In this document: piece by piece, positions 29,113 through 37,600 of the stretch
How positions within the stretch are numbered: the first letter of the stretch is position 1
Layout: each line of letters begins with the position of its first letter
From: FEN-1297 sp963834015
GTDB lineage: Bacteria > Bacteroidota > Ignavibacteria > Ignavibacteriales > Ignavibacteriaceae
Direction: 5' to 3'
Length of the DNA stretch: 64,000 nt
Assembly: GCA_963834015.1 (NCBI GenBank)
Contig: CAWIAG010000003.1
Location: forward strand, 682,001 to 746,000
The notes under the pieces: generated by a model
The model's database searches: none
Told to the model about the DNA's origin: nothing
What the model saw: only the letters and a program-made list of their open reading frames with translations
Position numbers and translations under genes: made by a program

Positions 29113-29858
29113 TTAATTGAATACCCTCCGTCAATAACGATATTTGACCCGGTAACCCATCTGCTATTAGAGCTTAGCAGGAATAATACTAAATTTGAAA
29201 TATCATCAACAGATCCGATCCCCGCAGGATGCTTTTTAAGTATAGATTCTATACCATCTGGATAAAATTTTTCCATCGCATCGGAAAGTTCCGTTTTTAC
29301 AACGCCGGGGGAAATCGAATTTACCCGTATCTTGCCGGGGGCTAATTCCAAAGCCAGGCATTTCACAGCGCTTATTAAGGCGCCTTTAGAAGCTGAATAA
29401 GCAGTAAACCCGACCTCACCTTTTATTCCGGCAACGGACGATATTAATACAATCGAGCAGTTATCATTGGAAATCTTCTTTGATGAAAGTAAACGGACTA
29501 ATTCAATACCTGCATACAGATTTATTTTCATAATTTTCTCAAATATATTCCAATTAAATGCCCTGAGAGGTGTAAATTTATTAATTCCTGCCGAATGGAC
29601 GCAACCATCAATTTTGCCCTCTACGGAAAATTTATCTACAGTATTTTTTAATTTAGAAAAATCCGTTATGTCGAATGCTTCAAATACAATTTTGTCAGGA
29701 TACAGAGCTTTAATTGAATCCAGCTTTTCTTTATTTCTTCCTAATGCCAGAATATTAGCCCCGAGGCCGGCCAAATCCAAGCTAATCTTTTTTCCGATAC
29801 CTGAACTCGCTCCGGAAATAATGTATCTTTTCCCTTCAAATTCACTTGATATGTTCAT
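29109..29858 (-). CDS. SDR-family 3-oxoacyl-ACP reductase-like protein
   Basis: A 249-residue classical short-chain dehydrogenase. Cofactor motif IISGASSGIGKKISLDLA, catalytic Ser in VLISSVAGIKG, Tyr/Lys in YSASKGAL, and NSISPGVVKTEL are all intact. The NADP-preferring FabG type would reduce a 3-oxoacyl chain on a carrier protein made by the KAS III enzymes of the same operon. It overlaps both neighbours by 4 nt (KAS III upstream, carrier protein downstream), implying translational coupling. Confidence 0.9.
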   Translation of the reverse strand: MNISSEFEGKRYIISGASSGIGKKISLDLAGLGANILALGRNKEKLDSIKALYPDKIVFEAFDITDFSKLKNTVDKFSVEGKIDGCVHSAGINKFTPLRAFNWNIFEKIMKINLYAGIELVRLLSSKKISNDNCSIVLISSVAGIKGEVGFTAYSASKGALISAVKCLALELAPGKIRVNSISPGVVKTELSDAMEKFYPDGIESILKKHPAGIGSVDDISNLVLFLLSSNSRWVTGSNIVIDGGYSIN

Positions 29859-30907
29859 AAATCAGTAGGTCCTATAATCTTAGTTTTCGATAAATTCAAT
29901 CCAATTGCACCCCAAGAAAGCCCGACACCAAAAGCACAGAGTACAACTTTTTGCAGCCTGTTTTCTCTTTGCAATCGCTCGTGCTCAATTGACAGCATTA
30001 ATGGAATTGAAGCCGGCCCAGTATTACCGGTAAATCTAACAGAAACAGGAACGGTTTCTTTAGGCACCTTTAATTTCTTCTGCAGATATTCGAGAATAAA
30101 TTTATTTGCCTGGTGAAGCGCAAAAACACCTACTTCATCCTTCGTCCAGCCTGTAAAACTTAATAAATCATTAATTATAGGTGGAACTTCACGCAGACAA
30201 AAGTTCATTATTTCCATCCCATCCATGTACAAATTTTCATCAGAACGAATATTTCCATCTTCTCTTTGAGTTGAAATGTGAGATTTTTCATTTGAAGGAT
30301 ACCTGCTGCCTCCTGAAGGTATTATTAGATACCCGGCCCCGGAGCCGTCGGACATTATATTAAATGTCAATTCATCGTTCCCCTTCTCCACAAGAGTACA
30401 ACTGCCCGCATCCCCCATAACCATTCTTAAAGCTTTATCATCGGGATGAACAATCTGAGTTGTAACGTCGCCTGTAAAAGCTAATACTTTTGAACAGCTT
30501 CCAGATGATATTAATAATGCAGCCTGGTAAAGGCTATAAATATAACCTGAACATCCATATCTAATATCAAAAGCAACCGCTGTTTTGGGAATGCCTAATT
30601 TGTGTTGTAAAATTACACTTGTAGCTGGAATTTTATGATCAAAGGTTTGGGATACAAATACAATTCCATCAATCGTTGCAGGGTCTACTGCAAATTCTAA
30701 GAAAATATCTCTGGCAGATTTTTCGCATAAATCGGAAGTGCACATGCCTGGAGGTGCATACCTGATTTTGTAAATCCCGGTGCTGTTAATTATCCTTTTC
30801 ACTTCTAACTCGCCGTATTTACCTGATAGTTCCGTTAAGTCTAATTCGTTCTTAGGATAAGTTGACGATATAGCCTTTATTGAAATGCCGCTTAATTTTA
30901 TTTTCAT
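29855..30907 (-). CDS. KAS III-family 3-oxoacyl-ACP synthase, first copy next to the SDR
   Basis: A 350-residue FabH-fold condensing enzyme. The catalytic triad is complete: Cys in DIRYGCSGYIYSLYQ, His in ALHQANKFILEYL and Asn in TGNTGPASIPLML. It ends GVGLSWGAIGLNL. It is one of two consecutive KAS III genes; the copies differ clearly across the protein, so they probably condense different acyl groups or one acts as a transferase. KAS III enzymes start chains from acyl-CoA; in tetronate pathways a FabH-like protein joins the acyl chain to glyceryl-ACP. Overlaps the SDR by 4 nt. Confidence 0.9.
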   Translation of the reverse strand: MKIKLSGISIKAISSTYPKNELDLTELSGKYGELEVKRIINSTGIYKIRYAPPGMCTSDLCEKSARDIFLEFAVDPATIDGIVFVSQTFDHKIPATSVILQHKLGIPKTAVAFDIRYGCSGYIYSLYQAALLISSGSCSKVLAFTGDVTTQIVHPDDKALRMVMGDAGSCTLVEKGNDELTFNIMSDGSGAGYLIIPSGGSRYPSNEKSHISTQREDGNIRSDENLYMDGMEIMNFCLREVPPIINDLLSFTGWTKDEVGVFALHQANKFILEYLQKKLKVPKETVPVSVRFTGNTGPASIPLMLSIEHERLQRENRLQKVVLCAFGVGLSWGAIGLNLSKTKIIGPTDL

Positions 30908-30941
30908 AATTTAAATTATGAAATCATTATGTAAGTTTCCA

Positions 30942-32003
30942 TTAGATTTCTATTAAATCGGGACAAATAATTTTTTCTAAGTCTAAAACTATTGCCCCCC
31001 ATGACAAACCAACACCAAACCCGCATAATAATAATTTTATTTTATCATTTATTACTCTATTACGGAGCTTATTAACTATAGTTAAAGGAATTGAAGCTGA
31101 ACTTGTATTTCCAAACTCTTTCAGAGTATAAGGCACTTTCTCTTCTGAAATCTTCAATTTCTTTCTGACGGTATCGTTTATAATAAAATTAGCCTGGTGT
31201 AGAATAAATGCATCAATATCATTTATATTGATATTATTATTTTCAATAACCATTCTGATAGTGTTGGGAACTTCATGAATTGAAAAATTAAATATATCGA
31301 TACCCTCAAGTGCGACATGTGAATCATTTCTTTCAATCCCATCACAAACTTTCTTAAGCCTAAGCGATTCCACGGTGACAGGAAATCTTCCGCCAATATT
31401 ACCACTTTTCATTAAAATCGCTTTATAACCACTGCCGTCGCAGCCGAAATTAAAATACATTCTCCCAAATTCTTCAGTAAATTCTAATGCAGTCGCCGTT
31501 CCGGCATCACCAAATAAAGGATAAGCGCTTTTATCGGATATTGTAGTTGTTTTGCTGGCCGTTTCCCCAACAAGCAGAAGACCTTTTTTCATTTTCATAG
31601 ATGAAATCATGCTTGAAATAACACCCAGTCCATAAACATATCCTGAACAGCCGAGATTTATATCAAATGCAATACAAGATTTTGATATGCCTAAACGGTC
31701 TTGTAAAATTATTGAAGTAGCAGGATAGGGATAATCGGCAGTTTGAGATACAAATAAAAGTATATCAATTTCATCTTTATTCCATTTTAATTCGTCAATT
31801 AATGACTTTGCTGCAAAATAACAAAAATCCGAAGTACATTGCTCAGCTTCTGCTATATGCCGGAATTCAATACCTGTCGTTTTAATAAATTTTTTTCGTT
31901 CTTCCAGTGAAAGTAAAGTGTAATCTAAATTGGACACCTTGTTCTTTGGGATACATGCGGCAATACCTTTAACTACAACATTATCTAAATATTGTAAAGG
32001 CAT
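30942..32003 (-). CDS. KAS III-family 3-oxoacyl-ACP synthase, second copy
   Basis: A 353-residue FabH-fold enzyme with the Cys in DINLGCSGYVYGLG, His in ILHQANFIINDT and Asn in FGNTSSASIPLTI. It opens VVKGIAACIPKNKVSNLDYT and ends GVGLSWGAIVLDL. It shares the same frame of motifs as its neighbour but is only moderately similar, arguing for an old duplication. It lies 7 nt after the first carrier protein gene and 34 nt before the second KAS III. Confidence 0.9.
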   Translation of the reverse strand: MPLQYLDNVVVKGIAACIPKNKVSNLDYTLLSLEERKKFIKTTGIEFRHIAEAEQCTSDFCYFAAKSLIDELKWNKDEIDILLFVSQTADYPYPATSIILQDRLGISKSCIAFDINLGCSGYVYGLGVISSMISSMKMKKGLLLVGETASKTTTISDKSAYPLFGDAGTATALEFTEEFGRMYFNFGCDGSGYKAILMKSGNIGGRFPVTVESLRLKKVCDGIERNDSHVALEGIDIFNFSIHEVPNTIRMVIENNNININDIDAFILHQANFIINDTVRKKLKISEEKVPYTLKEFGNTSSASIPLTIVNKLRNRVINDKIKLLLCGFGVGLSWGAIVLDLEKIICPDLIEI

Positions 32004-32010
32004 AGTATAT

Positions 32011-32244
32011 TTAAGATTTTTTTTGTTTAATTAATTCAAAGATCTCTTGTACTTTATTGCATGACCGTAATTCATTTGCAGAAATTGAGACATCAAAATC
32101 GGCATCAACCATAGCAAGTAAAGTTAATGCGGTTAGAGAATCCCATTTTTCAAGATTTCTGAACTCGGTCTCAGGTAAGATTACCCCAGGCTCAATATCA
32201 TCAAAACATCCCGTAAATTTGATTAGAAAATCTTCAATTTCCAT
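32011..32244 (-). CDS. Acyl carrier protein 1 of the operon
   Basis: A 77-residue carrier protein, the normal size. The phosphopantetheine Ser is in LEKWDSLTALTLLAMVD. It is the first gene of the minus-strand operon and sits 7 nt before the KAS III gene. Two distinct carrier proteins suggest separate loading of the starter acyl chain and of the glyceryl or amino acid unit. Confidence 0.85.
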   Translation of the reverse strand: MEIEDFLIKFTGCFDDIEPGVILPETEFRNLEKWDSLTALTLLAMVDADFDVSISANELRSCNKVQEIFELIKQKKS

Positions 32245-32536
32245 TGCAGACCTTATTAATATTTTTTATTTAATTAAAAAGAAAGATATTTTAAACCCAA
32301 TTATTCCCTTATTAACTCAAAATAATTTAAGTGTTTCAAACAGATATTTTTGTTATTTTAAATATAATTAAATCATCTGTTAATAAACAACTGATAATTC
32401 TTTTGATAATATTGTCGGGAATAGAATAAATAGAATTTAGATAAAACAATTTTAATAAAGTATGATGTACCCCAAAAACTGGACAATAATTTAAGGTGGA
32501 AAATACTTAAATTATAATAAGCGAAAGGAGCTTAAA

Positions 32537-32827
32537 ATGTCTGGAAAGAGAAAAAACTATAGTGCCGAACTAAAAGCAAAAATAGCCTTGGAAGCAATCA
32601 AGGGGTACAGCAGCATAAATGAAATTGCAAAGGAATATAAAGTTCATCCGAACCAGATTAGCAATTGGAAAAAACAGTTGTTAGAAAATCTTCCTGGTAT
32701 TTTTGATAATCCAAGGGGACCAAAAACAGATGGAAGCACTGACTTAACAGAGCAGCTCTACCGGCAGATAGGTAAACAGCAAGTAGAACTTGAGTGGTTA
32801 AAAAAAAAGTACGAGCCATTCAGTTAA
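32537..32827 (+). CDS. IS3-family transposase OrfA
   Basis: A 96-residue protein with an N-terminal helix-turn-helix (KIALEAIKGYSSINEIAKEY, then VHPNQISNWKKQLL) and a C-terminal leucine-zipper-like helix ending LEWLKKK. The HTH binds the terminal repeats. It ends at 32827 after crossing an A9 run at 32800-32808. Good AAAGGAG Shine-Dalgarno 8 nt before the ATG. Confidence 0.9.
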   Translation: MSGKRKNYSAELKAKIALEAIKGYSSINEIAKEYKVHPNQISNWKKQLLENLPGIFDNPRGPKTDGSTDLTEQLYRQIGKQQVELEWLKKKYEPFS

Positions 32828-33644
32828 AGATCTCAAAGAGTTAATAGACCATGATTATGATCATCTCAGCATAACTGAGCAGTGTTCTTTGATAAAATTA
32901 CCCCGTTCGAGCTATTACAGCCATCCATTAGGAGTAACGGCTGCAGAACTCGAAATAATGAACCGGATAGATAAAATTTATACAAAATATCCATTTTATG
33001 GAGTTAGAAAAATAACTGATGAATTCAGAAAAATGGGAATGATTTATAACCATAAACGGATATGGAGATTGATGCAATTGATGGGAATACAGGCACTTAT
33101 ACCGAAAAGAAATCTTAGTAAACACAACAAAGATCATCATATATTTCCATATCTTTTAAGGAATATAGACATCACAGAAACAGATCAGGTCTGGAGTACT
33201 GATATAACATATATCCCAATGTATAAGGGCTTTGCTTATCTTGTGGCCGTAATTGACTGGTTCAGCAGATATGTGCTTTCTTGGGAGATATCAAATACTC
33301 TTGATGTTTATTTCTGTCTTAACGCTCTTGATAAGGCATTAAGGTCAGGTAAACCGGAAATATTCAATACAGATCAGGGCAGCCAGTTTACGAGCTTAAG
33401 TTTTGTTAATAAAGTACTGGACAATAATATAAGGCTAAGCATGGATTCAAAAGGTAGAGCTTTAGATAATATTTTCATTGAACGATTATGGAGAAGTCTT
33501 AAGTATGAAGATATTTACTTGAAAGAATACCAAAGTTTCCCTGAACTATATGAAGGACTTAGAAAATATTTTAACTTTTATAACAATGAAAGAAGTCATC
33601 AGGCTTTAGGTTATAAAACACCAGTAGAAATTTATAGGAATTAA
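32790..33644 (+). CDS. IS3-family transposase OrfB (DDE integrase domain)
   Basis: The OrfB frame is open from before the A9 run; the nominal start is a TTG at 32889, giving 251 residues, but the natural product is an OrfAB fusion. Joined by skipping one A, the protein reads LEWLKKKSTSHSVKDLKEL, as in intact IS3 transposases. The DDE residues are in WSTDITYIPMY, FNTDQGSQFT and ALDNIFIERLWRSLKYED. The change needed (one A fewer, or +1) is not the usual -1 frameshift of this family, so the A9 run is either a slippage site for RNA polymerase or an overcalled homopolymer. Confidence 0.88.
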
Positions 33645-33751
33645 TAAAATATTTAACTAAAATTATACACCTTAAACTAAGGAAAAAGCTGTCCAAACAA
33701 TGGGGTACACCATAAAGAATTAAATATTTTTTTAAATTTCGGGAGTGCGAA

Positions 33752-34429
33752 GTGATCGAAGAGCTTAATTTAAGGCAAGCAACTAAAGACGACATCGATT
33801 TTGTAATTGAAACAATAATCGAATCTGAAAAAAGCGGCTCCGAAATGATCAGTTCGTGCCAAATATTTGGAATAACTGAGAAAAGATTTAAAAATATTCT
33901 CAGGGAAATACTTTGCGAAAATATCCCGGATTATGACTATTATCTTTCCGGATTTTTAATTGCAGAAAAAAATGGTGAATATGTTGGCGCTATAGGTTCA
34001 TGGCTGGAAGCGGCCGACGGAACACCCAGCGGTTTTATCAAAACGACAATACTATATCCATTCTTGGACTGGGATAAAATGAAAGAAATTAGTAAGAATG
34101 CTTCATTCATTAAAGATCTTACTGTAAACAGGAGACCCGGCGCTCTTCAACTTGAATATGAATATACGCGAAGCCAATTCAGAAGGCAGGGTGTACTTTC
34201 CCATTTAATTAAAGAAAGCATCCTGATGAATAGGAAAAAGTACAATAGAATTGAAAAAGTACAGGTGGCCTTATTAAAAGCAAATTTAAAATCATTCGAT
34301 GCACATATAAAACTTGGATTTACTATTGTGGAAGAGAAACACGTTGAGAATCCTGAAATATTTAAATTCTTTCCGTTCAATACAAAAGTACTCCTCGAAA
34401 TCAACAAAGAAGATTTCTCCCGGTTTTGA
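33752..34429 (+). CDS. GNAT acyltransferase paralogue 3
   Basis: A 225-residue intact GNAT that starts with GTG (33752), preceded by CGGGAG. It opens LRQATKDDIDFVIETIIESE and shares SSCQIFGITEKRF, IGSWLEAADGTPSGF, LQLEYEYTRSQFRRQGVLSH (motif A) and PFNTKVLLEI with the other two copies. It is the plus-strand neighbour on the far side of the IS element from the carrier-protein operon. Similar ends and spacing of motifs point to ancestral duplication of one gene and its retention at three sites around this cluster. Confidence 0.8.
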   Translation: MIEELNLRQATKDDIDFVIETIIESEKSGSEMISSCQIFGITEKRFKNILREILCENIPDYDYYLSGFLIAEKNGEYVGAIGSWLEAADGTPSGFIKTTILYPFLDWDKMKEISKNASFIKDLTVNRRPGALQLEYEYTRSQFRRQGVLSHLIKESILMNRKKYNRIEKVQVALLKANLKSFDAHIKLGFTIVEEKHVENPEIFKFFPFNTKVLLEINKEDFSRF

Positions 34430-34585
34430 TTTACTTATGGCAATAGTATCTAATATTAAATAAAATAAATCTAGTCGAGGTTTAAGTACACCATATCAGA
34501 AAAATGAAATTTTATTGTATGAATACAAAAATAAAAAATGTGCAGTGCAATCTGACAATATTTATTATAGTTTTATCAGAATATT

Positions 34586-34624
34586 TTTACTTTCAATGAT
34601 TAGATTGTAATCATTGGAAGTAAA
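34586..34624. terminator. Long AT-rich stem-loop between convergent genes
   Basis: A 17-bp stem (TTTACTTTCAATGATTA pairing with TAATCATTGGAAGTAAA, one T-G wobble) with loop GATTG lies between the ends of GNAT 3 (plus) and the T9SS protein (minus). There is no clean T run on either side, so it is a weaker, possibly bidirectional, transcription barrier rather than a classical terminator. Confidence 0.45.
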
Positions 34625-34665
34625 TTAATTACCAAAAATGGTTAACCGCTAACTATATTAACAGT

Positions 34666-37600
34666 TTACTTAAGCAGCATCATTTTCATACTTTTAGCAT
34701 ATTGACCGGCTGTAACACGATAAATATAAATACCGCTTGCTACTGAATGACCGTAATTATTATCTCCATTCCATTGAATCGAATAATAGCCTGGCTGATG
34801 TTCACTGTTAATTAATGTTTTAATTTCCTGCCCAAGTATGTTATAAATTTTGATAGTTACTAAGGATGATTTAGGTAAAGAATAATTTATAAGAGTACTT
34901 GGATTGAACGGGTTAGGATAATTCTGACTAACTGCAAAAGAAACAGGGATTGCGTTCGATTCATGTTTAACATCAGTAATAGTACCTATGGTAAATGCCT
35001 CCACTTTAGAAGAGTTGGAAAATTTACCGTTACTTGTTTTAGATTGTACTCGCCAATAATATCTTCCACCCTTAAGCGAACTTATCACTTTTTTAAAACC
35101 GGTTATATTATCCTGACTTATAACAGGGTTTGACATATCCGGATATTGAGAGACTTCAAGACTGTAAGTTTGAACTAAACTTGGAGCAGTTGGAAGGAAC
35201 CAGCTAAGTGTTGTAGAATTTGAAGTTATGACAACCCCACCGTATGGACTTCCTATCTGTGGTACCACTAACTGACTAATCGGTGCATATGTACTAAATG
35301 TTGCCGGTACCGACCAGTTGGAGTTTCCGGCAGTACTGCTGTTTAGCTTCACTCTCCATTGATAGGCTGTACCATAAGCCAGTGGACTGGACAGCGTAAA
35401 TGAAGTACCGCTAATGCCGGATTGAAGTATTGGCTGAGCTGTTGTTGAATCAAACGGTGTTGAGGCATATTTTACTTCAATAGTGTAAGTAACTGTTCCG
35501 GCCGCAAGGTTGTTCAAGTACCAACTAAATGTCGGTGTAGCGGTATAAACAGTGGCCCCGCCGTTAGGCCAGTAGGCTACAGGTGTTGGATTTCCCGCCT
35601 GCCCCGGATCTATCACAAACGATGTTTCAATGGAAAAATTTGATGTATCTCCTCCATTAACAGTCTCAACTTGCCAGTAATAGGTAGTGCCGGCTGTTAA
35701 AGTATCGGGAATGGTAAAATAGTAACCCGGCTGGCCCGAATAAGTTCTATGGAATGAGGATGAACTATAATTGCCGCTTATGTTAGATAACTGAATAATA
35801 AAACTTGGTGTACCGGTTATAGCGCTTGGTAAATACCAGCTAAGGACAGGATTCAGGCTGTAAACAGTAGCGCTATCTACAGGCCAGAAAGCAACGGGAA
35901 CAGGATCCGGTATTTGACCCGGATCTATAAGAAAAGTATCAACTGCAGCATATGTAGATTGATTCGCTCCATTATGAGTTCTAACTGTCCAACTATATGA
36001 ATGCCCTCCTATCAAACCATTTACCTGATGAAAGCTGCTATCGGTACTAAAGGTAATTGGCGTTGAATTAACCGTTAAATCGGTAACGATCCCGTCATAG
36101 GTAATTGTACCGGTCGCGTAGCTGCTTAGATACCAATATAAAGTAGGAGAATTTGAATAAACCGTAGTACCCACCGGGTAGGAAAGAACCGGTATAGGTG
36201 CTCCTCCCTGGCTGGAATCTATCGTAAATACTGCAGGCGTGGACCAAGCTGACGGATTTGGGCTATTACTATTCCAAGTTCTTACCTGCCAATGGTACTG
36301 TGCTCCACCGGTTAAGCTAACAGGCAGAGTAACATAACTATTTTGTAAGCCAGGTAACCAAATTGCGGCTGTATTATTTCCAGTAAATGCCGTACCGATA
36401 GGTTCAACTTCAACATCATAAGTTAAAGTACCGCCAATTGAATAAGAGCTCAGATACCAGATCAATGTAGGTGTTGAAGAAAAGACATCAGTATTTAAAA
36501 CCGGCCAGTCTGCAACCGGTTGCGGGGCTCCATTAATACTTGCATTAACAGAAAATGAATATTCATTTGAGAGAGTAAAAACACCTCCGCCAAAATTAGT
36601 TTTGATTGTATAGAAGTATTCATGACCACCGGTCAATTCTTGTGCCTGCGGAATCGCGACCGAAGTACCTGTATTTGCTGACAATAGAATATAATTTGGA
36701 TAAGTACCGGAATAACTATGATTTGATGAATCTCTTATCATAATATCATAAGTAATAACACTGCCGGGAGGCGGTGTAGTTGGAAGATACCAAACAAGTG
36801 TTGGAGTAATAGAATATACCTGTATATTATTTGTCGGCCAGAATGCCGCCGCTATCGGGTAGGATTCTCCAATCCAAGGGCTAAAAAGTATATTTGTCCC
36901 AGCTATTGCACCTATCCCGCCAGGATTTGAGGGATTTGTGGGTCCGGTGGCACTTCCCCACCAATTATTAATTGCATTTACTTTTTCAGAAGGATAATTA
37001 GCTAAAGAAGCACTATCCATATACACACCACCTGATACATTATCAAAATGATTTTGTTGTAAGTTTGCAGTATTCATGGATGGGTTATACTGGAAATCAA
37101 TCGCATAGGCATCTGTAGGAGATTTATAATCGGTGAGATAGCTGATAAAATTCCCCTGGATAAGAATGTTTGGAGTATTGCCTTCCAGGCCTATACCATG
37201 CGCCCATAATCCAGTCAAGTAACTAATTGTGTTGTTAGATATAATTGCACTATCAGTTTGGCCAGTGCTGAGATAACCGAGATCAATTAAAATTCCATAA
37301 GCGCCGTGGGCAGACGGACTTGTTGTAACGCTGTCAATCACATTGTTTTGTACCAATAAATCTGTCACATTAACAAAAGTACCTGAAGCGCCTATGAAGA
37401 TACCGCCTGCAGTTTTGGTACTACCTGCAGTTCCAATTATATGGCTTATAATATTTCCTGAAATATTAATATTTCTAATCGAAAGCAATAAAGGTTGAAC
37501 TACAATACCAAAATCGGAACCTGCGGTTGCGTCGCTCACCCCGATATTTGTTATGATATTATTGGTAATAGTAGTATTGCTATTCCCGGTTTGAACCCCG

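Larger units (their letters stand above)
32461..33712 (+). mobile_element. IS3-family insertion sequence, 1252 bp
   Basis: Imperfect inverted repeats bound the element: the left end reads TGATGTACCCCA... GGACA and the right end (complement) TGGTGTACCCCA...GGACA, both followed by a TTTAAGGTG block. TAAAG at 32456-32460 and 33713-33717 would be a 5-bp target duplication, although the left repeat then begins with two extra bases. Two transposase frames lie inside. The element has landed in the 250-bp divergent region between the carrier-protein operon and the third GNAT gene, so it may have changed the expression of both. Confidence 0.85.
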
